DNA from: Plasmodiophora brassicae
Lineage: Eukaryota > Endomyxa: Phytomyxea > Phytomyxea > Plasmodiophorida
Length of the DNA stretch: 64,000 nucleotides
Reading direction: 5' to 3'
Assembly: GCA_036867785.1 (NCBI GenBank)
Contig: CP145425.1
Coordinates: 1-64,000, forward strand
Shown here: piece by piece, positions 36,462-48,519 of the stretch
Layout: every line of letters starts with the position of its first letter
How positions within the stretch are numbered: position 1 is the first letter of the stretch
The notes under the pieces: generated by a model
Told to the model about the DNA's origin: nothing
Databases searched by the model: none
What the model saw: only the letters and a program-made list of their open reading frames with translations
Translations under genes and position numbers: made by a program

Positions 36462-37038
36462 GTCGTCGAAGGCAAGCGCTTAACAATTTGGGCGGACGGT
36501 CGTGCGAGATCGCATTTAGTAAATATCAGAAATGCGTACAGTAGTACCTGTACGTACCTACATACATAGTTACTAGCGATTTGACTTGGCTTTGCCTTGC
36601 GTATGACTGCGATGTGACCGTTTAGTGGTCGCAGCCGCGGCCGTGAGCAATTTTGAGTTCTCCGTCGGGACCGCCTCACTGCAAAGCCATTGTCGCTCCG
36701 ACCGACTCTTGAACCGCATAGAGTACCTATGTCTACGGAATGTAGCGCGGGCCGTTGCATCAGACGGAGCGCCTGCGTGTCTCCATGTGACGACAGTCTC
36801 AGATCTTGCTGCGGAAGGATATATGTCTGTCATGTGCGTGCGCGCGTGTCTGTATGTCTGTGTGTGCGAATGTGTGACTGCCGTCCGAGCTTGCTGAGGG
36901 AAGGATGGACACCCGTACCGGTCGGTCTGCCTACCTACATACTGTACGTACAGCGGTCGGCCGGCTGGTCCGCCCATTCGTCGTTTTGGCGAGGGACCAC
37001 CCGGGAGTTGTTGGCCTCGGTCGGTGAGCGGCAGCATC
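36462..37038. other. Divergent promoter region with GT-rich tract
   Basis: Lies between the starts of the 501-residue membrane protein (minus) and carbonic anhydrase (plus). It contains a TGTGTG/CGTGCG-rich stretch at about 36830-36880. No gene seen. Confidence 0.55.
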
Positions 37039-38246
37039 ATGTCGATGACGGAAGAGGTGCGGGTCGGCATTGGCCATCGTCTGCCTATCGCGCACGCTGA
37101 ATTCGTACGGGGGCAGGTGCTCGACGAGATCGAACGATTCCAGGAGGTGTTCGAGGGCAATCGCCGGTGGGTTGAGAGCCGCCAATCGGATTTCTTCGAG
37201 CGAACGGTGCGATTGATCGCGTTGATCGTGGGACATGAGTTGGGCCTGACGGGCCGTAATCCTTGGCGTAGTCGAGGACGCAGCAGCCCCGGTACCTGTT
37301 CATTGGATGCTCGGACAGTCGAGGTAACCGTCGATGTCGTCGTCGCCGACCGCTCTGACCACCGCGCTTCTAGTCCCGGCACAAGATATCACTGGCCTCA
37401 AGGTAACCAGTAAGCCGCGATGGGGGCGTTCTTCTCGATTGTGACGGGTTGCAACTGCCAGACGGGCGAGCTGTTCGTGCATCGTAACATTGCGAACACG
37501 GTGATCCAGAGCGACGTCAAGTACGGCGAGACGGCGTGCTTGGCCCTGGCCGTGTGTTCGTGCTGATGCGTTGGCGTGGCAGTCTGCTGTCCGTCGTGGA
37601 GTTCGCTGTCGAGCACCTGCACGTCCGGCACATCATTGGTGGGCGTCTGAACGAGTTCCAGTAGCGATGCCTTACTGCCCCGAACGCATGTAGTTTGTGG
37701 CCATTCCGAATGCGGTGGCGTTCGAGCAGCCATGAACAGACTCGACAAGGGCGCCCTGTCCAGCTGGCTGGGGCACATTCGCGACGTCCATCGCCTGCAC
37801 TTGGACGAACTCAGTGCCATCGACAACATGGGTATTTAGTATCTGTGGCGACTTACCCCGCCGAATGCTGAATCGCTCCACCGTGGTGCAGAAGCGCGCT
37901 ACCGACGCCTCGTGGAACTGAACGTCCAAGAGCAGTGTATCAACCTGTTGGTTATCGCGCGCCATCGCAAACTCTGAATCCCGAAGTAATCGCCTATGCC
38001 GCCAGTTTCAAGATGGCCGTTATTCAGCGAAGCCTTCGCGCGACCGGCTTCCCTCGTATTCATGGGTTGGTCTACGACCTGAAGCACGGGCTGCTGCGCG
38101 AGCTCAACGTCGATTTCAAATCGTTCCGCGGGCGGTATGGGACAATCTACGAATTCTACGACGACGACAACGAGAGCCACGCGGACCTCGACGCGAAAGG
38201 CAATACCAAGGCCATGACGTTGCCGTCGTCCCCGTCCATGCACTGA
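37039..38246 (+). CDS. Beta-class carbonic anhydrase
   Basis: Converts CO2 and water to bicarbonate, with zinc held by two cysteines, a histidine and an aspartate. After splicing the sequence follows the family closely: FEGNRRWVESRQSDFFER, then PRYLFIGCSDSR (zinc Cys and the Asp-Arg dyad), VPAQDITGLK, TGELFVHRNIAN, LLSVVEFAVEHLHVRHII, and VCGHSECGGVRAAMN with the second zinc pair His and Cys, then RRLVELNVQEQ and HGLVYDLKHGLL. At least six introns are needed, including one on each side of a 29-base microexon at 37374-37402. No targeting peptide is evident after the ATG at 37039. It is divergent from the membrane protein and convergent with PCMT. Confidence 0.88.
37374..37402 (+). other. 29-base microexon of the carbonic anhydrase gene
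   Basis: Flanked by TAG and GTAACC. With one base from the previous exon it encodes VPAQDITGLK, exactly the ten residues missing between the GCSDSR and GELFVHRN motifs of beta carbonic anhydrases. Confidence 0.85.
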
Positions 38247-38415
38247 CCGGCGCCCTGAGACGTACCGACTTCCATTGCGTAAGCGTCTCCACAATGATGC
38301 CAATGTGACCGCTGCCACTGCCACTGCAGGAATATACACCCTTCGTAAATTGTCGTCCATGAGTGGCAACTGATTGTATGGTCGATTCGAGATGCACGCG
38401 CGGCATGCCGATACA

Positions 38416-39345
38416 TTAGTCGCACATGGTGGTCTCGAGTTGCGCCTCGACGCTGGTCATCGGGACGAATTGCACGCCGTCGATGACGGCCATGTTGACG
38501 GACCCATCTTGGTTCTTGTCGACGGTCACCAGGGACTGCTGCGGCCCGGCACCGATCGCCCCGACCAGGCGGCCACCAGGCTTCAGCTGACCCAGTATGT
38601 CCTCGGGAACGTCCTCGACTGCTGCGCCCAGGTGAATACTAGACGCGCGCGCACGTCGAACTCAGTCGGGACTGTAGAGAATCTGAACGCGGGCCAGTAC
38701 CAGTCGTAAGGAGCGTGCTGCGGCAGCCCTTTGTGCCCGTCCCCAACCATGATCTGGACGGTCTCGCCGCGAATCAGATCCGGGAAATGCTCGCTAATCG
38801 AGGAGATGGACGTTTCCACCAGCTCTGCACGGCCGCTCCATGCGGTCACTGGACAAGGCCAGATGCACACGAGGGAACGGGCGCCGGCACCTACCTGGAA
38901 TATGGTCGACGCCGTACACGTGGCCGCCCTTGTCGCCAACCATCAGGCCCATGACGGCGCACAGGTACCCGCTGCCGGATCCGATGTCCAGCACGGTACT
39001 GCCCTGCAACGATTGCCCCCGTCATCATAACGCCAGGCAGGATCCGTTGCGATGTTGGCAGACAGACCGGCTTCAAATGCTGCTCGAGCAGTCCTAGGCT
39101 GACGGCATGGACACTTGGCGCCGACATTGTCGCTCCATGTCCTGATCATGTGTTATGCCTGACGTGTGGGCCGGGCCGGGGCGCCACGTACCGATGCAGA
39201 CCGGGTGGTCCTCGTAGGGCGCGGGGCAGTCCCGCGGAGCGAAATGGGCGCGATCGACGCGCGCCATGTACGCGGCGACGGCATCGGACGGCAGTTGCCG
39301 CGACTGGCGCAGGTGCTCGATGAGTTCCTCCTGGCTGCCCGTCAT
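38416..39345 (-). CDS. PCMT1: Protein-L-isoaspartate O-methyltransferase
   Basis: Repairs isoaspartyl damage by methylating it with S-adenosylmethionine. The ATG at 39345 starts MTGSQEELIEHLRQSRQL, then VDRAHFAP, CIGHGATMSAPSVHA (the isoaspartate-binding loop), the SAM site TVLDIGSGSGYL, YGVDHIPELVE, PYDCIHLGAAVEDVP and LGQLKPGGRLV, with the usual C-terminal strand pair ending before a stop at 38416. Five exons are joined by four introns, each of which restores the motif across it. Length (about 230 residues) is normal. It shares a 600-base divergent promoter region with the EP400-like gene. Confidence 0.9.
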
Positions 39346-39951
39346 GGCGTGCGTTGTCTGCAGCCCCGCACCGCCAGTCACACTCGGACCCGCGCACTAT
39401 AGGTATTCCTGGATGAATTACCTACCTGCTGGCGGCCACACACCGCCAGACCGACCTCAATACCGCTGCGAATCGCCGGGGACGTCGCCACCGACCCTAT
39501 CTCTTCGTTGACACCATTCCAGGTCGTTCCATTACGGGACGTTCACCAACGCCGGCAGGTCGGTTACAGGTAGGTATAGTAACGGCCGCCCCTGTTGCGG
39601 GAGTCGTGCGGCGACGAAAAGTCGTGCGAGATTTTCGGCAGAAAACGCGGCCCGACTGGCGGGTGCCGACGGTCACGGAGCCCGTGGACGGCGGACATCG
39701 ATCGCAGTTCCGCGTGGTCGTGTCGTGTCGTCGTCGTCGTCATCCGTGTGTGGACGGGCGGGGCGGCGTCAATCGAGGGGCGGCGACGCTCCCGACCCGT
39801 TCCTTATCAGGCGCGCGCGCGCATCGACCGGGTCCGGCGGGGGAGGGGGGCGCGCGCGCTCGCCTGTGCCGCCCGGCAGCGGATTCGACAGGAGCGACCG
39901 GTGGGCGCGGCCTCCGCCCCGTGTGACGCATCGGAATTGGCCGTGACGACG
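39346..39951. other. GC-rich divergent promoter region
   Basis: Separates the starts of PCMT (minus) and the EP400-like gene (plus). It is very rich in CG dinucleotides, especially 39700-39900. An open plus-strand frame runs through it into the EP400-like gene, but I take the ATG at 39952 as start because the upstream translation is Arg-rich and shadow-like. Confidence 0.5.
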
Positions 39952-42900
39952 ATGCCGGCGCCGGCATCATCGCCCGGCCCGATGGACCCGGCGGCGGCGC
40001 GACGCCCGCCGGACTACTCGGCCGCCCGCCTCGCCGGCATCGACCTGGCCGGCGGCGGCGACCGCGCCAATCGCATCGCCATCGCCGCCCAGCTCCGCAA
40101 CGCCCTGGCGAAGCTACGCACCAGGCACGTACCGGAACATATACCATTTCGTAGTCCTGTCTGTGCACCTGTCCGGTCTGATGGTGCGGCGTTTCAGGCG
40201 CGGTCTCCTCCTGCAAGAATTGCAATCGGTCGCCGAGCTGGTGCCCGGTGTCCAGATTGATAGGCCGGCGTCTGCAACACCGACGGTTGCGGTACCGGCG
40301 CCGGCGCCCGCACCTGCCGCACCGCCGGCCGCGAACGACGCAAAGGCGGCGCCGGCGTCGTCTGGGCCGCCGCAAGCCAAAGCCAAGCCCGAACTCGTGT
40401 ACTACTCCGGCCTGCATCGGGCGCAGGTCATGCAGAGGCGCGGCGTCGACGACCTCGACGAGCTGATCAAGCGGCGCGATGCGCTCCAGGCGCGCCTGGC
40501 CGAGTTCCAGCGGTCGGCGGGGTCGCTGGTCCCGAAAGTCGCCGAGCCCGAACGGTGCCGGACGCAGTGGGATGCCCTGCTCGACGAGGTGCGCTGGATA
40601 GCGAATGACTTCCGGCGGGAAGAGCAGTGGAGACGCGCGGCCTGCCGTGCTACTGCCCAACAGGTTGGTGTGCATTGCCAACGCGTTCCGCTGGGCGTTG
40701 CGTCTGACGCTCGGCGTGCTAGCTCGAGTGGACCATGATGAAGCGGTCGTCCAGGCAGGCGTTGGCAGCGCAGTCGCTCGTGCTTCGTACGCGGCGGCTG
40801 GCGGCGCGCGCCTCTGACGCCGTCCGGAAGTTCTGGGGGGCCATCGCCCGAATCGACCGGTTCCGAGCGGCGTCCACCCCCGACTTTGACTTGCTCGTTG
40901 GTCGGGACCTGCACGGTGACCTGGAGGTCGCTGACCAGGGCATCCCCGAGCCGTCGTCGCTGGACGTCAACGCGGACAAGGTTCGTTTCCCGATGGATGG
41001 CGCGACGGATATCGCCCGGTTCTCCCGTCTGGTCGCCCTGGCGCGCGACTCGCAGACGCTGGATGTGCACCCGCCTCGCGATCTGCTTTCCTCGACGAAC
41101 CTAGCGGACCACCAGCTCGAGGGCGTTGCCTGGCTGTCGACGATGCGCGATCGCAACCTCGACTGCATCCTCGCCGATCAATCTGGTCTGCGCCCGCCGT
41201 ACCTCCTGCTGTGTGCCGGATGATGCTGACCCCTCCTCGTCCGGTTCAGGTCTTGGCAAGCGTGTGACCGTGCTGGCATTCCTTGCACACATCTTCAAGA
41301 CGGGGTCGACCACGCTGATTGTGGTGCCGTCGCGGACGGTGCCCCGGTGGGTGTCCGAGGTACAGACCCGCCTGGAGCCGGACGTGGTCGTCTCCGTCCA
41401 GGTGCTGGCCTACAGCGACGCGTTAAAGGCCAGCGGTAGCCCGTACCAGTTCGACACGGTCGTGTACGACGGCGACGGGGACCGGATCGAGTTCGCCCAT
41501 CCAAGCCTGGCGCCTCTGCTGCGGATTCCCGCGCGGCGACGAGTTCTTATCGCACCGTTCACTGGGGACGTCTCCCAGTTGATGTTCGTCGCGCAAGGCA
41601 CCCTGTCGGACCCGTTCCACGTTGAGGGGTTCGACCGCGTTGACGTCGTCCGACACTTCACGCTGTCTCGGTCGGCGGATGGCATCCGACGCCCGATCGC
41701 TCTGCACGATGTGGAATGCTCGATGACACGCCAACAGGCGTTGAAGTACGACGCCGTCGGCATGACCTCGATATCGTCGTCGATGACCGACCTGCAACGC
41801 CTGCGATGTATCCTGGAGATGCGGGCGGCCTGTTCCCTGACGCAACCGGATGAACGACGGGCGCCCCGCACGCCTCTATGGTTTGATATTCGCCGACGTT
41901 TGCCACGACGCTTGACATCTGCCCTGGCCTGCTATGATCCGCTGTCGCACCTGTCGCCGTCGTTGGTGTCAGCGGCGGCCGCTCTGGAAAGGCTGTCTGA
42001 ATCGAGGGGACCTGGCTGCGATCTGAAGGCCGTTTCGAGCAGAAAACTGGTCTCCAAATCGTCGCCACTCGAGCAAGCCATGTAAGCGTGCCTCCGTTCG
42101 ATGCGCCTTCGTTGCTGACAGCGCCAACAGGGCGGCGTCCCCCTCTGACCGCGTCGTCTCATTTCGGCTGGTTCGTTCACTCCCGGCATCGGTTGTGATA
42201 CCCGGCATCGTGTTCGACCTGGTTCACAAAGGCAACGCGGCGTGTGCTGTGGATCCCGTTGATCCACGACCGTTCCTCGTTTACACTGAACGTGTTCTGT
42301 CGCCCGGTGGCGATCATGCCCCGTGCTCCGACGCCTGTCCTGATATCCCATCCGACGTCTGGCGGTGCATGATGTTTCGACGCACGGGCCCATGGCCGAA
42401 TGCCAAGGTCGCCCTGTCCAGTGGCAAACTTCTGGCTCTGTCGCAGCTGCTCGACGAACATCATGGCAGGTCCATCGTCGTTCTGGCGCAGACACGTGCG
42501 ATGTGCGACGCAGCCCAGCTTCTCCTGCGGCAACGCCGCCAACGCCACGCCCGATCACTCGATGTGTTCTCGCCCGGTACCGTCTGCATCGCCTCGACGC
42601 GCTCCGATCTGTCCGATCTCGACCTGTCGCCGGTCGACGTCGTCGTCATACTCGAGACGGACTGGGACGCCGTTATCGACAGCATGGTGCGGTTGCTGTT
42701 GTTCGTCGTCCCAGATGCCCGTGTGACCCTTGTCTGATTCCTCCGGTGCCCACAGGTGAAGGCCCAGGTCATGCGGTTGAGCTTGCGAAGGCCGGTCGTC
42801 GTGTATCGGATCGTCTGCCCGAACACGATCGATCAGCGCCTGCTGCACGAATCGGCGAGCACGGTGGGCCCCGCCGCTCTGCTCGACGGTGCCTGTCCCA

Positions 42901-45156
42901 GCGGAACGTGGGCCAGGCTGTCGTTCGACGACCGGCAGGTGCTCCTGGGCAGGGCCGAACTTGCCGTCGACCTGCACGCCAAGCACGTGCTGCTCGTTGC
43001 GCTCGAGCGGCGCGCCCGCATGCTGTCCCCGTCTGCGCCCAGCGCGAGCATCCCCCGGCTACTGGCCCGTCTCCGCCCTGTCGAGCAGTGGGCGCTGGGT
43101 TCATCAACGACCCCGTCGGAATTGACGCCCGTCGACCTCGTCAGCCTGCCTGGCGCCGGGGCCGTCGGGCGCCAGGACCGATTCGACCATCTGCCGTCGG
43201 GCGCGCACCCGCCGCCTAAATCGTTCCCGTCGGGCACGGTCGTCGTCCTGACCGACTGCGCTGCCCAGAAACCTGGTCGCAAGTTCGACAGCGTTCCGCC
43301 TGGCGTCGTCGCTGCAACGGTATGGCACACACACGCTGGTTCGCCCGACCGCCGTTTCAACGTCGTCCGCTGCAGGGCCGTCTGTTTGCCGGGACGTATA
43401 GGCCCCTTCTCTACTATGTCTGCGCCGGCGACGACGTCGTGCGCCTGTTTGCCCACAAGTACAGGCTCGTGTTCGAGGGTGGCGAGCCGCTGCCGCCGAC
43501 GGACGCGGACGACGACCCGGCGACGACGTCGCACGGGTTGTTCGCCACGCCCGACGCCATTGCCCGTATGTACCTGTCGCCGGCCGCCAAGCGCCGGCGC
43601 CATCGCAGGACGAAGCGCCGCGTGCGCCTGTCGCAGACGATCAACACGGACGGGTCCATCGCCACCCGCATCCGCATCCCGGTCAGCCGGATCGCCGGCT
43701 ACAAGCGCAAGGTCGAGCCGGAGGACGCGTCCGGCATCGACGACGACGAACGGGAACCGGCGAAGCGGCCCCGGGCGGCCGAGGCCGACCACGCCATGGT
43801 CGTCGAGGTCGACCTGGGCGCCGCCCCCGTTGCCCCGGTCGAGCTGCGTCGCGTGCCGATGCAGCATCCGCCGCCCTGGACCGACGACGAGGTCTGGCTC
43901 GGCGGTGTCCTGTTGCTCTGTGTGTGTGTGTGTGCCTAACCGCGCCCCGCGTAGGACGCGCTGATCTCCTGCGCCGTCACGTTCTTTGGCGCCAACTTCG
44001 TCATCGTGGCCAACTTCCTCGGTACGCGCGGCCCGCACGTCGTCGGGTCCGGTTGGTGTTCGCGCTGACGAACGTTCGCCGCAGAGTCGGACCTGATTGT
44101 TCGGGGGCGCCTGCGCACCGCCAAGCAGTGTGGCGAGCGGTACATGTCGCTGATCCGCAAGGGGAAGGACGCGGTGGGCGCGGCCTGGGAGCGCATCGCC
44201 GCCGAGTCGAGGACGCCGGTGCCGCCCGTGCCCGGCGGCGACCTGACGACGAACCATCGGGCGGCGCTCGACTGGCTCCGTCATCGCTGCCAGGTGCGGC
44301 ATCGTGCGCACGCCGAGCGCGCCTACGACGTCCTGGCGCACGCGTCGCGATGCGTCGCACAGCACAACGCCCAGTGCAAGCGCGGTCTGCGCGCGTGCGT
44401 CGTCCCTGTGGCGGCCGACGCCTTCAAGGTGGGTGCTGACGCGCGCCGCCTCGTCACCGTGCTGGGTAGGTGACACGCGCGCGCCTGCGTGTGTGTGTGC
44501 AGGATTCCCTGGTTCGAGCGCACCCGTCGCACGGCGCCGCCCTGGCCGCCGGCCACAAGCGCCTGCTGATCCCGCCGCAGTCGATCGGGCAGACGCTGTC
44601 GCCCAGGCAGATCGTCGAGCTTCGCCACCTGCGGGACCGGACGACCCAGAAGATGTCGGACCTGCAGATGCAGCAGCACCAGCAGCAGGCGGCGGCGGCG
44701 GCAACGGTCGGGCCTGCGCCCAGGCACCTGGCGAACAGCCCGGCAGGTCGAGCAGGGAACGCGGCGCCCGCGTCCCGGAACGCCACCATGGGCATCGTCG
44801 CGAGCAACGTCGTGCCGCCGTCGACGACGCCCACGATGGCCGTGGAAGCGTCGACCGTCATGGAGGCGGCCGATGACGGGAACGCGGTCGTCGCCAGCAG
44901 TGCAAGCGCGTCGGCACCGTCGGCGGCCAACACGCACCTGCTCAAGTCAGTGACGGGGACGTTGACCCGGGGGCAACGACGATTGTGACTGATGACGGGC
45001 CCGTGTTGCCGATATAGGTCGCTGATCGAGAGGAATCCGGCGCTGAAGCCGAGGATCTACGAGATCCTGCAGCACACCGAGCTGACCGAGGCGCAGAAGA
45101 TCGACCACGTGTCGACGTTGCTGCAGAGCCAGGAGGCTCGCAGCACCCCGTTCTGA
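39952..45156 (+). CDS. EP400: EP400/Eaf1-type protein: HSA, degenerate SNF2 and SANT domains
   Basis: The EP400/Domino family builds NuA4/SWR1 chromatin complexes. In order: an N-terminal Ala/Pro region, an HSA domain (TQWDALLDEVRWIANDFRRE) that in the family binds actin and Arp4, a SNF2 ATPase-like region (LADHQLEGVAWLSTMRDRN, ILADQSGLGKRVTVLAFLAH), a helicase-C-like part (SGKLLALSQLLDEHHG, VVVYRIVCPNTIDQRLL), a SANT domain (PPWTDDEDALISCAVTFFG, RGRLRTAKQCGERYMSLI), and a Gln/Ala-rich tail ending in a helical motif (NPALKPRIYEILQHTELTEA). The ATPase lacks key residues: GKT is GKR, DE-x-H is DGDG, and the RxHRxGQ motif VI is absent. Exact introns include 40664-40758, 41186-41249, 42082-42130, 43320-43375, 43892-43954, 44022-44084 and 44946-45017. 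Confidence 0.85.
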
Positions 45157-45659
45157 GGCGACGCGCGCGCTCTCGCTCCACCCTGTCCTGCGTCTCCCCC
45201 CCGCATGTACCTACCGCGTCCCACCGGTGCCTCATGTCTTCAGCATAATCTATATACGACCATGGCAATGTCGTTTTATGCAATGTGCTTGCGATGCTTG
45301 CGACGCTTGGCGTCAGCCTGCGGCGCCAGGAGCAGCGCCAGGACGACGAAGACCAGCAGGAGGAGACGCATAACGGGGCCTGCGGCGATGGAATCGATGT
45401 GCTGTTCGCGGGAGCTTAACGCTAGGTGAATGCTCTCTGTGACCCTCTCTGTCAGCGCCCCCGAGATTGGGTGTCTGTGCCCCAGATATCAGTTGACTCA
45501 CGCTCGTCGCCAAACAGGCCAGGGTGGACTCACGGTGCCGTCACGCGCCTGCTGGACCTTCTGACGATGGTGACGATAACGTTCCGAGCACGGTCGCCGA
45601 TACTACTACTATACAATATAGGTTTACTGTCCGATGCATCCGTATACCGCCGCTGGTCA
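45157..45659. other. Spacer between convergent genes
   Basis: Separates the 3' ends of the EP400-like and triple-lipase genes. No coding pattern recognised. Confidence 0.6.
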
Positions 45660-48519
45660 TCATCGTGCGCAAGAGAACAACCAGGTCGGCGTCAGCGACG
45701 GGAGGAGGCGTCGCGCCGACGGGCTCCCCCGTCGGTACTCGCCGGGGAACAGCTCGCCGTCGTCCCAGGCGGCCAGCTTGGCTTTGTAGTTGTCCAGCAT
45801 GTGGTCGGTGAGCGAGTAGTTCACGCCCCGGCGCTGCCAGAACGAATCGTACGCGTACCCGTCGTTGCGGAAGTGCAGGACGGCGCCGACGTGGCGCAGG
45901 GCGTACCCGCCGACCTGCGCCGTCACCATGTCGGCGTTGTTCACGACGCGGTAGCAGTTGGCCACCATGCTGCGGAACGCGACCTTGAACCACGTGTTGC
46001 CCTGCACACACACACGACGTCTAAGCGCCGGGGGTTTACGGGCGGCGGCAACGAACACGACGTACGACGCGGGGCGCCCCGAAGGTGGCGCAGAGCAGGC
46101 GCGTGCCGAGCGCGAACCGCGCCTCGAGGTACAGGGCGGTGATGACGGCCAGGGCGCCGCCCAGGCTGTGCCCGGTGAGGAACAGCTGGCCGCGGGCGTC
46201 GCCGTCCCGGCGCAGCCAGGCGCCGACGTGCAGGTCGAGCTGGGCCCGGATCGACCGCCACTGCATCATGAAGCCGCCGTGGACGCGGGCGCCGTCGCCG
46301 ACGTCGAACACCTCCTCGAACGCCGTCGGCTTGAACGACAGGTCCTGCTTGAAGTCCTGCTCGGACATGGACCCGCGGAACGACACGACCAGGTCGTTGC
46401 CGTAGGCGAACAGCGCCGCCTGCGAGTCCTTGCTGCTCTCGAGGAACTCGACGAACCGGACCGTGCACGGGCGCCCGGTCGGCCAGGCGCGCAGGCCCAG
46501 CAGCTGCGCCCGCGACCGGTACGCCAGGCTCGCGAAATGGCACAGGTCCAGCAGCAGGTCGCGGTCGGGCGGGTCGCAGAACAGCGGCGCCGGCCCCGGA
46601 TCCGACCTCGTCGGCACGCGCACGCGCCGCATCGGCGACGACGACGACGCCCTCGTCGCCGCCATCGCCGCCGCCGCCCGCTGCACGAACGCCCCGGTCC
46701 AGACGCGGCAGGCCGCCACGTACCGGTGCATCTCGTGGTCGCTCGGGCGCATGCTGGCCGCCAGGACGTCGTCGGCGACGTGGTCGTACGCGACCCGGTG
46801 GTCGGCGCGCAGGTGGACGACGTCGCCAACGGGGCGGAACGGCGCGCGCCCGCCATCGCTCAGGATGATCGGGTCGCGCGCGTTCACCACCCGGTACGCG
46901 TTCCGGAGCAGGTGCCGGGCGCGCCAGGCGAACGCGTGCCCGCGGGCGACGACCGGCTCGGCGCCGAACGTCACCAGGGACAGGGCGTCGCCCAGGGCGA
47001 ACCGCGCCTGCCAGTGCAGGGCGAGGAGGGCGGCGACGGCGCCGTCGACGCCGTGGCCGGCCACGACGACGTCGCCGGGGCGGTGGTGCCGCGTCCAGTC
47101 GGTCAGCATGCGGTCGGCGCCGCCCTGGACGCGGTCCAGCAGGTCGCGCAGGTACCCGGCGTGCACGCGGACGCTGCCGTCGAGCCAGTCGACGGCAGCG
47201 TCGTCGTCGTTATCGTCCGCGCTGTGCAGGGCGACGACGAGCGTCGCGTGGCGGTCGACCGCGAACGCCGTCCAGCGCGGGTCGTGCTCGACGAGGACGG
47301 CGCGCGCCCCGAGGCCGTCCGTGGCGCGCAACGCCATCGAGATGGACGCCGACGTCGCCGATGGCGACGACATGGGCAGCGACACGACCTGGGCGATCGT
47401 CAGCAGGCGGTCGCGGGCGATCGGGTCAGCGACGTGCGGCGACGGCGCCGGATCGCCCGACGAGGAGGACGACGACGAGCGGGACGACGAGCGGGAGCGT
47501 CGGGCGCGTCGATGCCGGCCGGCGTACAGGGCGGTGGCGCGGCACTTGCGCAGGCGCGCCAGCAGGGCGCCCATGTCGTGGTCGTCCATGTTCGCCAGGC
47601 GGTGGTCGAACCGGGCGAACGTGGCGTCGTAGACGCGCCCGTTCTTGCGCAGGTGGAACACGCGGCCGACGTGCTTCCACTCGCCGACGTTGACGAAGCA
47701 GACGGGGTCGTACCCGTACAGGACGCGGTAGGTGCGGGGCACGAGCGCCCGGTACCGCGCCTGGAACGCGGCGTTGCCGACGCGCGGCGCGCCGAACGTG
47801 ACGACGGAGAGGCGGTCGCCCAGGGCCAGGCGCCGCTGCAGGACGCAGCCCTGCAGGATGGCGAGCAGGGCGCCGCTGCCGTGCCCGGTCAGGCGGACGT
47901 GGGCGTCGGCGTGCGCGGCCAGCCACTCGACGACGACCTGGTCGACCTGCGCGTAGATGCTCCGGAAGCAGTCCAGGGCGCCGGCGTAGACGCGGGCCGG
48001 GTGCGCCGCCGGGAACGCCTCGTAGAAGCGGGCGGCGTCGCCCGGCCGGTACAGGCGTAGGTCGTCCGGGGCGTGGCGGGCGCCGCGGAACGCGACGCAC
48101 AGGTCGTCGGCGCCCGACTGCAGGACGAGGGCGTGGGCGCTGCCGGCGCTGCGCAGGGCGCGCAGGACGCGCACCGGGCGACGCAGGCCGGCGCACATCT
48201 CGTCCGGGTCCAGCTGCGCCAGGCGCCGCCCCGCCATGTACGACAGCGCGCAGGCGGCGCCGCACTCGATCAGCAGGGCGCGGTGCGCCGCCAGGTCGTC
48301 CGCCGCCGTCTTCTGCTGACCGGCGCGCCCGCGCACCGCCACGGTCGCCGTACTCGTCGCCGTCGTCGCCGACGCGCCCGAGTCGACGGACGACGCCGGC
48401 GATGGCGCCGCCGACGTCGTTCGACGCCGCCGCGAGTCCAGGTAGCGCAGAACGTGGCCCATGTCGTCGTCGTCGCCTTTCGCCGTCGTCGTCGTCGTCG
48501 GCGTACTACTAATCGTCAT
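45660..48519 (-). CDS. Triple class-3 lipase-domain protein, two domains inactive
   Basis: Three class-3 lipase folds in a row on one polypeptide of about 930 residues. Domain 1 (ACALSYMAGR, LCVAFRGA, VRLTGHGSGALLA, VTFGAPRVGN, DPVCFVNVGEWKHVG) and domain 2 (VVVAGHGVDGAVAAL, VTFGAEPVV, RDPIILSDGG) both lack the nucleophilic serine of G-H-S-x-G; domain 2 also has Pro where the triad His belongs (FRPVGDV). Domain 3 is complete: LCHFASLAYRS, LVVSFRGSMSE, LFLTGHSLGGALAV, FGAPRVGNTWF, ADMVTAQ, LRHVGAVLHF. One intron at 46002-46065 splits the third APRVGN motif. The N-terminus is Thr/Ser-rich with no signal peptide; the first ATG is at 48519. It probably hydrolyses lipids through domain 3. Confidence 0.87.

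Noticed and set aside
42833-44704. Long minus-strand open frame of 623 codons
   Set aside because: It lies opposite the EP400-like SANT region; its translation is Arg/Ala/Gly-rich with no motif, a GC-rich shadow frame.
45958-48060. Long plus-strand open frame of 700 codons
   Set aside because: It is antisense to the triple-lipase gene, whose motifs are clear; the translation is repetitive Val/Arg/Ala without a family.
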